From Acidobacteriota bacterium (GTDB taxonomy: Bacteria; Acidobacteriota; Terriglobia; Versatilivoradales; Versatilivoraceae): a stretch of DNA of 12,191 nt. Under the pieces are notes generated by a model. It did not search any database and was not told where the DNA came from. It saw only the letters and a program-made list of their open reading frames with translations. A program made the position numbers and the translations under genes. The stretch lies in contig JAPOZE010000003.1 in the NCBI GenBank assembly GCA_026706225.1, positions 1 through 12,191 on the forward strand, in the 5' to 3' direction. Shown here one piece after another: positions 1 through 5,059 of the stretch (its first letter is position 1; every line of letters begins with the position of its first letter).

Positions 1-142
1 CGACAAGGACGTGCGGGCGGCGGTAAAGAACTTCATCGCCCTGTTCGAACCGGTTATGATTCTGGTCATGGGCCTGGTCATCGGCGGGATCGTCATCTCC
101 ACCGTGCTGGCCATGGTGAGCATCAACGAGTTGCCGGTTTGA
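1..142 (+). CDS. gspF: GspF, T2SS inner-membrane platform protein (3' end only)
   Basis: Only the last 46 codons are in the window; the reading frame starts at base 2 and ends at TGA 140-142. The peptide runs through FIALFEPVMILVMGLVIGGI, a long hydrophobic segment and then SINELPV. An E-P-x-M-I-L-V-M-G run followed by a terminal membrane helix and a short tail is the classic C-terminus of GspF/PilC family proteins. From the family, GspF is the polytopic inner-membrane core that couples the GspE ATPase to pseudopilus assembly. It leads directly into gspG, the usual order (E-F-G). Identification rests on a short piece, but motif and context agree. Confidence 0.9.
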   Translation, partial: DKDVRAAVKNFIALFEPVMILVMGLVIGGIVISTVLAMVSINELPV

Positions 143-153
143 GGAAGGAACGC

Positions 154-192
154 GGGTGGGGCGGAGGCTGTCCGGAGGCCTCCGCCACACCC
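154..192 (+). other. Hairpin in the gspF-gspG gap
   Basis: Positions 154-168 and 178-192 are inverted repeats pairing at 14 of 15 positions (one G-A mismatch) around a 9-nt loop at 169-177. The hairpin lies between the gspF stop and the gspG ribosome binding site. No T-tract follows, so it is not a standard intrinsic terminator. By inference it may be an mRNA processing or stabilising element that lets the major pseudopilin be expressed above gspF. Confidence 0.6.
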
Positions 193-210
193 CGGGGAGG
201 AGGAAACGCA

Positions 211-684
211 ATGAAGACGCCAACGAACGAACCCGCCGGCGCATCGCCGGACAGGGCGGCCGCCCTGCCCCGCCGCCGGCAGAGGGGCTTCACCCTCATC
301 GAGCTGCTGGTGGTCATGGTGATCATCGGCCTGCTGGGAGCCCTGGTGGGCCCCCGGCTCTTCCGCAACGTGGGCCGCAGCAAGATCACGGTGGCCAAGG
401 CCCAGATCGCCATGTTCCAGAGCGCCCTGGGCCAGTACAAGCTGGAGGTGGGCGTCTTTCCCAGCAGCGAGGAGGGGCTGGAGGCCCTGCGGGTCCGGCC
501 CGCCTCGGCCGACTACTGGGACGGCCCCTACCTGCAGAAGGAGATCCCGCTGGATCCCTGGAACAACGAGTACCTCTACCGCTTCCCGGGAGAGTACGGC
601 GACCAGCCCGACATCATCTCCTACGGAGCCGACGGCCGCGAAGGCGGCGAAGACGAAAACGCCGACGTAGTGAGCTGGCGGTAG
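211..684 (+). CDS. gspG: GspG, major pseudopilin of the T2SS
   Basis: 157 aa. The prepilin signal is plain: basic RRRQRG, cleavage after G26, F27 at +1, E31 at +5, then a hydrophobic helix (LLVVMVIIGLLGALVGP). The C-terminal half has the GspG hallmarks GYxLD-like DPWNNEYLYRFPGEYG and ISYGADGREGGEDENADV, which in the family fold form the calcium-binding loop. GspG is the most abundant pseudopilin, processed by GspO and polymerised into the periplasmic pseudopilus. I chose ATG 211 because a GGAGGAGG Shine-Dalgarno run (about 195-203) lies just before it. A TTG at 139 would add 24 residues of gspF-tail and hairpin sequence. Even so, the 26-residue leader is longer than typical for GspG. Confidence 0.96.
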   Translation: MKTPTNEPAGASPDRAAALPRRRQRGFTLIELLVVMVIIGLLGALVGPRLFRNVGRSKITVAKAQIAMFQSALGQYKLEVGVFPSSEEGLEALRVRPASADYWDGPYLQKEIPLDPWNNEYLYRFPGEYGDQPDIISYGADGREGGEDENADVVSWR

Positions 685-686
685 GA

Positions 687-717
687 CCCCCGGGAGCGCG
701 GGCGTCCCGCCCGCATC
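687..717 (+). repeat. Single GC-palindrome repeat arm, gspG-gspH gap
   Basis: Starts three bases after the gspG stop. It is the CCCGGGAGCGCGGGCG...CCCGC arm that recurs across the window, with a 7-bp hairpin (GCGGGCG 698-704, TCC loop, CGCCCGC 708-714). The bases after it (CATCCTT, then GACAGCC) resemble the inner side of the right terminal repeat of the 282-bp elements at 1899-3110. It is therefore probably a solo right-end arm. No T-tract follows. Confidence 0.8.
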
Positions 718-752
718 CTTGACAGCCGCGAAGGCGGCGCCGGCAAACTCCA

Positions 753-1259
753 ATGACACAACCATCCACAAGAAAATCCCTCGGTTTCACCCTCCTCGAG
801 CTACTGGTAGTAATGGTGCTGATCGGGCTGATCACCGCCGTCGCCGTCCCCGTCGCCGGAGCCGGCATCCAGACCCTGCGCCTGCAGAGCGGCGCCCGCC
901 ACGTCGCCGCCGCCCTCCGGCTGGCCCGGGGCCGGGCCATCCGCAGCCAGGAGATCCACCTGGTAAGCCTCGACCGCGAGCAGCGCCGGGTGACCGTATC
1001 CAGCGGCGACCTCCGCTTCCAACGCACCTTCCAGCTTCCCCCGGGCGTCCAACTGCAGGAAGCGCTGCTGCTGGACGGGACCCCGCCCCGCCCGGCCCGC
1101 CCCATGCCCGAACGAATCGACTTCTACTTTTCTCCCAGCGGCCTCTCCCAGGCCCTGGAAGTCCGCCTGGTCAACGCCCGCGGCCGCTCCCTCAGAGTAG
1201 TCCAGCAAGCCTTCAGCCGCTCCCCCCGCATCCTGCAGGCCCCCTCAGCAGAGAACTGA
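753..1259 (+). CDS. gspH: GspH, minor pseudopilin
   Basis: 168 aa. A short leader MTQPSTRKSLG precedes cleavage after G11, with F12 at +1 and E16 at +5 (GFTLLELLVVMVLIGLITAV). The helix is followed by an A/R-rich stretch (SGARHVAAALRLARGRAIRS) matching the GspH pattern of small residues and arginines where the N-terminal helix continues. The rest is a predicted beta-rich globular domain (VSLDREQRRVTVSSGDLRF). By family knowledge GspH is a minor pseudopilin between the GspI-J-K tip and the GspG shaft. The ATG fits the leader length exactly; only a weak Shine-Dalgarno is visible. It lies 68 bp after gspG, separated by a palindromic repeat. Assignment to GspH rather than another minor pseudopilin rests on order and the arginine-rich helix. 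Confidence 0.88.
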   Translation: MTQPSTRKSLGFTLLELLVVMVLIGLITAVAVPVAGAGIQTLRLQSGARHVAAALRLARGRAIRSQEIHLVSLDREQRRVTVSSGDLRFQRTFQLPPGVQLQEALLLDGTPPRPARPMPERIDFYFSPSGLSQALEVRLVNARGRSLRVVQQAFSRSPRILQAPSAEN

Positions 1260-1270
1260 CGATGCTGTGC

Positions 1271-1309
1271 CCCCCGGGAACGCGGGCGTCCCGCCCGCGC
1301 TCCCGGGGG
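1271..1309 (+). repeat. Long near-perfect hairpin made of two head-to-head repeat arms
   Basis: Positions 1271-1288 and 1292-1309 pair at 17 of 18 positions (one A-C mismatch) around a TCC loop. The left half matches the start of the GC repeat arm. The right half matches the outer end of an oppositely oriented arm (GCTCCCGGGG). It thus looks like two arms collapsed onto a shared core with no internal sequence. It lies 11 bp after the gspH stop. More Gs follow rather than Ts, so it is not a canonical terminator, though it could stall transcription or protect the gspH 3' end. Confidence 0.75.
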
Positions 1310-1425
1310 GGGGCATCATTCCATTGTTCTATTCGTGTTCGTTCGTGGTTCGTCTTTGTTTCTTGATTCCTCTTTCGACTTTTTTCCGATTCGAACGATC
1401 TATGGGAAAGGGAAAAGGAAAAGAG
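1310..1425 (+). other. T-rich leader upstream of gspI
   Basis: No gene here. The base composition changes sharply from GC-rich to T-rich. Positions about 1327-1358 (ATTCGTGTTCGTTCGTGG followed by TTCGTC) resemble the TTCGTG-type repeats at 11459-11702. From 1372 to the gspI start, the sequence is clearly similar to 3131-3185 upstream of gspJ, including CTTTCGACTTTTT, a GATCTA/CTCTAG block and a purine run before ATGCCGACC. I could not find a -35/-10 pair with proper spacing. Confidence 0.55.
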
Positions 1426-1887
1426 ATGCCGACCCTCGCCCAAAAAACTACCGCCAACCCCGCCACACAGAAACCGGTCCCCAAGGGAGCCACCGCCCCC
1501 GGCTTCACCCTCATGGAAGTCCTCGTAGCCGTGACCATCCTTGGGGTGGGCTTCGTGGCCCTGTTCGGGGTGCTTTCGGGCACGTTGGGGACGGTTACCC
1601 GCATCGAGGACCGCGAAACGCTGGTCCGCACCGCCCAGATGAAGCTCAACGAGATCTGCCTGGCACTCAGGCAGGGCAGCGAGCCGGCCGCCCGCTCGGG
1701 GGAGTTCGGCGGCAAGTACCGCTGGCGGGCCGAGATCGAAGCCGCGGGCGGCGACGAGGAAGAAGGGGCACGGAGGGCCTACCGGCTGGCCCGCGTCAGG
1801 CTGCAGGTCACCTGGCCGGGGAACCAGGGAGAGAACCGCTATGCATTGGAGACCATGACCTGGGTCCCCGTTCCACGCGACCAATGA
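1426..1887 (+). CDS. gspI: GspI, minor pseudopilin
   Basis: 153 aa from ATG 1426. The leader is 26 residues, cleavage is at PG^FTLMEVLVAVTILGVGFVAL with E31 at +5, and the mature protein is small. The GFTLMEVLVAx(T/L)xIL pattern and the following ETLVRTAQMKLNEI are typical of GspI. By family knowledge GspI nucleates the pseudopilus tip complex with GspJ and GspK. An in-frame ATG at 1402 is also possible. I prefer 1426 because a GGAAAAG purine run precedes it and because gspJ starts with the same ATGCCGACC preceded by a similar leader. An open frame back to 1267 reads through the hairpin and T-rich leader and is not credible. A 1.3 kb repeat array follows the stop. Confidence 0.92.
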   Translation: MPTLAQKTTANPATQKPVPKGATAPGFTLMEVLVAVTILGVGFVALFGVLSGTLGTVTRIEDRETLVRTAQMKLNEICLALRQGSEPAARSGEFGGKYRWRAEIEAAGGDEEEGARRAYRLARVRLQVTWPGNQGENRYALETMTWVPVPRDQ

Positions 1888-1898
1888 CCCGCCGCATC

Positions 1899-2180
1899 CA
1901 CCCGGGAACGCGGGCGTCTCACCCGCATGCACTGCCGTAGCGAGCTGCTGAGAATGCCTACGATGTGGCAGGGGCCAACCCCACCGGCCGGAACGGCGTA
2001 GGCCCGGCCGAAGCAGAACCTTGGCGTGATAGCCGGTCGACCCGGGTAGCAGAGAAGGGCTTGGCCGAATGGAAGAGAGTCCCCTAAAGGCGATTTGGTT
2101 GCGCGTTGTAAGGCGGTGCCGTTGATGAGAGGCTGTCTGCAGGAATAAGGATGCGGGCGGGACGCCCGCGCTCCCGGGTG
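1899..2180. repeat. 282-bp inverted-terminal-repeat element, copy E1
   Basis: Bounded by 30-bp terminal inverted repeats at 1899-1928 and 2151-2180, matching at 27 of 30 positions. Each terminus contains its own GCGGGCG/CGCCCGC hairpin. Exactly 282 bp, like E2 and E3. The left third (to about 2002) differs from E2 and E3 at many positions; from 2003 it is identical to E2. It begins 11 bp after the gspI stop. No credible gene is inside, so it resembles a non-autonomous MITE-like or REP-type element. I cannot identify a mobilising enzyme. Confidence 0.85.
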
Positions 2181-2226
2181 GGTCTCGCCCGCGACGTAAT
2201 TGCTGCAGGCAACCTCTCATCCACGG
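2119..2226. repeat. Long imperfect palindrome at the E1/S1 junction
   Basis: The inner part of the E1 right end (2119-2159) and the start of spacer S1 (2186-2226) form an inverted repeat, 33 of 41 positions pairing, around a 26-nt centre. The spacer thus begins with a diverged element arm in opposite orientation. The same structure recurs 465 bp downstream (2584-2624 with 2651-2691). At the third element only the left arm remains (3049-3089), and the gspJ leader replaces the right arm. Confidence 0.7.
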
Positions 2227-2363
2227 CCATTCCCTTGCAAGAAGCTCCCGGGTGGACATCCCGCTCCGGTCGCTTTGCTTCCTCCGCGGAGCAGCAGTTG
2301 GACCCTGCCACTTCCGATGCCCGTTGACATCTCGAGAAGCAAGAGCAATGGAAAGAGGCGCCC
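2181..2363. repeat. 183-bp spacer S1
   Basis: Lies between E1 and E2 and is identical to S2 (2646-2828). Its first about 45 bp are a diverged inverted element arm. The rest, with CTCCCGGGTGG near 2254, a CCTCCGCGGAGC palindrome near 2281 and then unique sequence, contains no gene I recognise. Confidence 0.8.
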
Positions 2364-2645
2364 CACCCGGGAGCGCGGGCGTCCCGCCCGCATGCACTGC
2401 CGTAGCGAGCTGCTCAGTACGCCTGCGATGTAGCAGCCGGCCACGCCGCCGGCGGAAACGGCATAGACCCGGCCGAAGCAGAACCTTGGCGTGATAGCCG
2501 GTCGACCCGGGTAGCAGAGAAGGGCTTGGCCGAATGGAAGAGAGTCCCCTAAAGGCGATTTGGTTGCGCGTTGTAAGGCGGTGCCGTTGATGAGAGGCTG
2601 TCTGCAGGAATAAGGATGCGGGCGGGACGCCCGCGCTCCCGGGTG
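2364..2645. repeat. 282-bp inverted-terminal-repeat element, copy E2 (mosaic)
   Basis: Terminal inverted repeats at 2364-2393 and 2616-2645 match perfectly over 30 bp. The left part, to about 2456, follows E3 rather than E1. The right part, from 2509, follows E1 rather than E3. Two G-to-A differences (2463, 2467) are unique to E2. This is what a crossover between E1 and E3 within about 2456-2509 would produce. Confidence 0.88.
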
Positions 2646-2828
2646 GGTCTCGCCCGCGACGTAATTGCTGCAGGCAACCTCTCATCCACGGCCATTCCCT
2701 TGCAAGAAGCTCCCGGGTGGACATCCCGCTCCGGTCGCTTTGCTTCCTCCGCGGAGCAGCAGTTGGACCCTGCCACTTCCGATGCCCGTTGACATCTCGA
2801 GAAGCAAGAGCAATGGAAAGAGGCGCCC
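2646..2828. repeat. 183-bp spacer S2
   Basis: Base-for-base copy of S1 at an offset of 465 bp. Together with the flanking element halves it belongs to a 460-bp identical direct duplication (2003-2462 and 2468-2927), which indicates recent duplication or gene conversion. Confidence 0.85.
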
Positions 2829-3110
2829 CACCCGGGAGCGCGGGCGTCCCGCCCGCATGCACTGCCGTAGCGAGCTGCTCAGTACGCCTGCGATGTAGCA
2901 GCCGGCCACGCCGCCGGCGGAAACGGCGTAGGCCCGGCCGAAGCAGAACCTTGGCGTGATAGCCGGTCGACCCCGGTAGAGGAGAAGGGCTTGGCCGAAT
3001 GGAAGAGAGTCCCTCAAAGGCGATTTGGTTGCGCGTTGTAAGGCGGCGCCGTTGATGAGAGGCTGTCTGCAGGAATAAGGATGCGGGCGAGACGCCCGCG
3101 CTCCCGGGTG
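2829..3110. repeat. 282-bp inverted-terminal-repeat element, copy E3
   Basis: Terminal inverted repeats at 2829-2858 and 3081-3110, with one mismatch (GCGGGCGAGACG at the right end). The left part equals E2. The right part carries its own differences (CCCCGGTAGAGG at 2971, CCCTCAAAGG at 3011, GGCGCC near 3115 of the array's end, GCGGGCGAGACG at 3083). The gspJ leader starts immediately after it. Confidence 0.85.
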
Positions 3111-3185
3111 GATCTCTTTTTTCGCCCCCGCTTTCGACTTTTTCCCCGTTCAAGCGCTCTAGATGATGGAGACAGAAGAAAAGAC
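3111..3185 (+). other. gspJ leader, duplicate of the gspI leader
   Basis: Follows the right end of E3. It carries T-runs (TCTTTTTTCGCCCCCG), then CTTTCGACTTTTTCCCCG, a CTCTAGATG block and the purine-rich run GAAGAAAAGAC before ATGCCGACC. It lines up with 1372-1425 upstream of gspI with about 1 nt length difference. A TTCGAC/TAGATG pair is spaced 21 bp apart, too far for a confident promoter. Confidence 0.55.
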
Positions 3186-3956
3186 ATGCCGACCGTAGTG
3201 CGAAAACCCGCTGCAAGACCCGCCGCAAGCCCAGGCTTCACCCTCATGGAACTTCTGGTGAGCTTCACCCTCATCGGCCTGGTGGCCATCTTCATCCACC
3301 TGGGCTACAGCGTCGGGCTCAGCGCCCGGGAGAAGGCCGAGGCCTCCCTGGAGGACTACCAGGCCGCCCAGGCCTCCCTGGACGTCCTCAGCCGCCAGGT
3401 CGCCTCCATGGTTCCCTACGTCACCCGGCAGGAGCACGAAGAACGCCCCGTTCCGGTCCTGCTCTTCCAGGCCACCCCCAGGACCTTGGGCTTCGTCACC
3501 ACCTGGTCGGCCGTCTCCGGCTTTAACGGGGGGCTCCGCTTCGTGCAGGTCTTCCTGGCCAACGCCGGCCCCGACGCCGCCACCCCCGGCCGCCGCCTGC
3601 TGCTCAACGAGCGCCCGCTGCCTCCCGAGGCGCGGCTGCGCGGCCCTGTCGTCAGTGGCGTCGCCAGGACCGAGGACAACCGCTACCGGGTCGAGCTGGC
3701 CCGGCCGCGGGCCGGCGCGCGATCGATCACCCTGGCCGAGGGCCTGGAGTCGGCAACCTTCCGCACCCGGGCCCGTCCCCAGGGCGAGGGTTTCCCGCTC
3801 GACTCCCGCATCAATCCACGCCGTTTCGGCAGCCGCTTCCGCCAGGTCTTCCAGCAGCAGCTCCCGGTCGGAGTCCAGCTCAGCCTGCGCTGGAACCACC
3901 AGGGCCCCTGGGGCTCCGAGACCTTCGACCTGGCCGTGCCCGTGGGCGGCCACTGA
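3186..3956 (+). CDS. gspJ: GspJ, minor pseudopilin
   Basis: 256 aa from ATG 3186. Leader MPTVVRKPAARPAASPG, cleavage after G17, F18 at +1, E22 at +5, then a helix (LLVSFTLIGLVAIFIHLG). The long mature domain is the usual size for GspJ, the largest minor pseudopilin after GspK. It includes DVLSRQVASMVPYV, typical of the GspJ region after the helix (RxLxxDL-like), and ends in a beta-strand pattern (VQLSLRWNHQGPWGSETFDLAVPV). GspJ assembles with GspI and GspK at the pseudopilus tip. The upstream frame extends to 3081 inside element E3, which is not credible as coding. The start is supported by the purine run GAAGAAAAG and by the match to the gspI start. It is 41 bp from gspK. Confidence 0.9.
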   Translation: MPTVVRKPAARPAASPGFTLMELLVSFTLIGLVAIFIHLGYSVGLSAREKAEASLEDYQAAQASLDVLSRQVASMVPYVTRQEHEERPVPVLLFQATPRTLGFVTTWSAVSGFNGGLRFVQVFLANAGPDAATPGRRLLLNERPLPPEARLRGPVVSGVARTEDNRYRVELARPRAGARSITLAEGLESATFRTRARPQGEGFPLDSRINPRRFGSRFRQVFQQQLPVGVQLSLRWNHQGPWGSETFDLAVPVGGH

Positions 3957-3997
3957 GGGCTGCCGCAGAGATGCCCTATAGATAAGGTAGACCGGAC

Positions 3998-5059
3998 TTG
4001 AGACGACCCGACCCGAACCAGACAAACCCGAGAGCCGCAAGACCCCTCCCCGCCGACTCCCGGGGCGTGGTGCTCATCACCGTCCTCTGGATCCTGGTGG
4101 GGCTCTCCCTGCTGGCCCTCACCCTGGCGGCCACCGTCCGCACCGAGGCCACCCTGGCCCGGGCCTCCGGCGAGGCCGAGCAGGCCTACTTCTTCGCCCG
4201 GGGGGCCATGGAAGCCGCCCTCTACCGCCTGGCCTACCCCGACCCCGACCGGGAAAGGCAGCAGGCCCTCTTCCCCTATGCCGGGGGCATGAACCACTTC
4301 CGGCTCAGCAGCGAGTCCCTGCGCTGCCACCTGGCCCTCCTGGACGAGGCCGGCCGGCTGGACCTCAACGCCGCCGCCCCCGAGACCCTGGAGCGGCTGC
4401 TGAGGATCGTGGGCGAGAGCCCCTTCCGGGCCGAGACCCTGGCCGCGGCCGTGGAGGCCTGGCGCAATCCCGCCCGCCGTCCCGGGGAAGCGACATCCGG
4501 CAGGCGCCGCTTCCGCTTCGTGGAACAACTGCTGCAGGTCCCCGGGTTCGGCCGCGAGCTGCTCTACGGCCGTCCCCGGCGCCAGCGGGACGGGCGGACC
4601 GTCTTTCAGCGGGGCCTGGTCGACTTCCTCACGGTCTATACCGCCGGCACCCGGGTCAACGTGAACTACGCGGCTCCCGAGGTCCTGGCGGCCCTGCCGG
4701 GCATGAGCTGGGACGATGCCCGGTCCCTGGTGGCCGCCCGCGGCCGCCGGCTCCTGGAACCCCCCGACCTGACCGAGCGGGCCCCGGCCGAGGCCCTCCC
4801 CTTTCTGTCCACCGAGCCCTCTCAGACCTTCAGCCTGGTGGCCACCGCCTGGCTGGAGGGAAGCTCGACCCGCAGAAGCCTGCGGGTGGTGGCCCGCAGG
4901 GACCGGCAGTCCAGGCTGGGGCACCAGCGGCTGGTCTGGTACGACCAGTACTGGCCCTCGCCCCGGGTCCGCCAGTTCCATGCCCCGGCCCCCGCCGCCG
5001 GCCGCGGAACCCGCACAACCGCCAGCGCGCCCTCGAAAGGAGACCCATGGACCTCCTGA
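3998..5059 (+). CDS. gspK: GspK, tip minor pseudopilin
   Basis: 353 aa. The leader ends in DSRG; cleavage after G23 gives VVLITVLWILVGLSLLALTLAA. Position +5 is T28 rather than Glu. GspK is the one pseudopilin that normally lacks Glu5, because it caps the pseudopilus. Downstream motifs fit: EAEQAYFFARGAMEAAL (extended helix), LLDEAGRLDLNAAAPETLERLL near residue 114, a QLLQVPGF segment, and VNVNYAAPEVLAALPGM near residue 220, the helical (SAM-like) repeats of GspK. The start is TTG 3998 after a weak GATAAGGTAG. An in-frame ATG at 3971 is stopped after four codons and no other start lies before the signal. The tail (APAPAAGRGTRTTASAP) is low complexity and overlaps gspL by 13 nt. Confidence 0.93.
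   Translation: MRRPDPNQTNPRAARPLPADSRGVVLITVLWILVGLSLLALTLAATVRTEATLARASGEAEQAYFFARGAMEAALYRLAYPDPDRERQQALFPYAGGMNHFRLSSESLRCHLALLDEAGRLDLNAAAPETLERLLRIVGESPFRAETLAAAVEAWRNPARRPGEATSGRRRFRFVEQLLQVPGFGRELLYGRPRRQRDGRTVFQRGLVDFLTVYTAGTRVNVNYAAPEVLAALPGMSWDDARSLVAARGRRLLEPPDLTERAPAEALPFLSTEPSQTFSLVATAWLEGSSTRRSLRVVARRDRQSRLGHQRLVWYDQYWPSPRVRQFHAPAPAAGRGTRTTASAPSKGDPWTS
5036..5042 (+). promoter_or_regulatory. Shine-Dalgarno for gspL inside the gspK 3' end
   Basis: AAAGGAG lies 4 nt before ATG 5047 and within the last gspK codons. It fixes the gspL start and implies that translation of the two genes is coupled. Confidence 0.8.

Noticed and set aside
139..210. Upstream TTG start for gspG
   Set aside because: It would overlap the gspF stop, translate the hairpin, and lacks a ribosome binding site. 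ATG 211 has a strong one.
1271..1309. Intrinsic transcription terminator
   Set aside because: The stem is strong but is followed by G-rich sequence, not a T-tract, and gspI-D continue in the same direction.
1267..1425. Upstream-extended start for gspI
   Set aside because: The extension translates a palindromic repeat and a T-rich leader. The prepilin leader would become implausibly long.
1899..3110. CRISPR array
   Set aside because: The repeat units are 282 bp with inverted ends, the spacers are identical to each other, and no cas gene is present.
3081..3185. Upstream-extended start for gspJ
   Set aside because: The extension begins inside the right terminal repeat of E3. ATG 3186 has a purine-rich site and parallels gspI.
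1213..3228. 671-codon open frame on the minus strand across the repeat array
   Set aside because: It is open because the 465-bp period is a multiple of three and the DNA is GC-rich. The translation is the repeat itself (GSAGVPPA and HAGGTPALPGG phrases), overlaps gspH, gspI and gspJ antisense, and shows no protein family.
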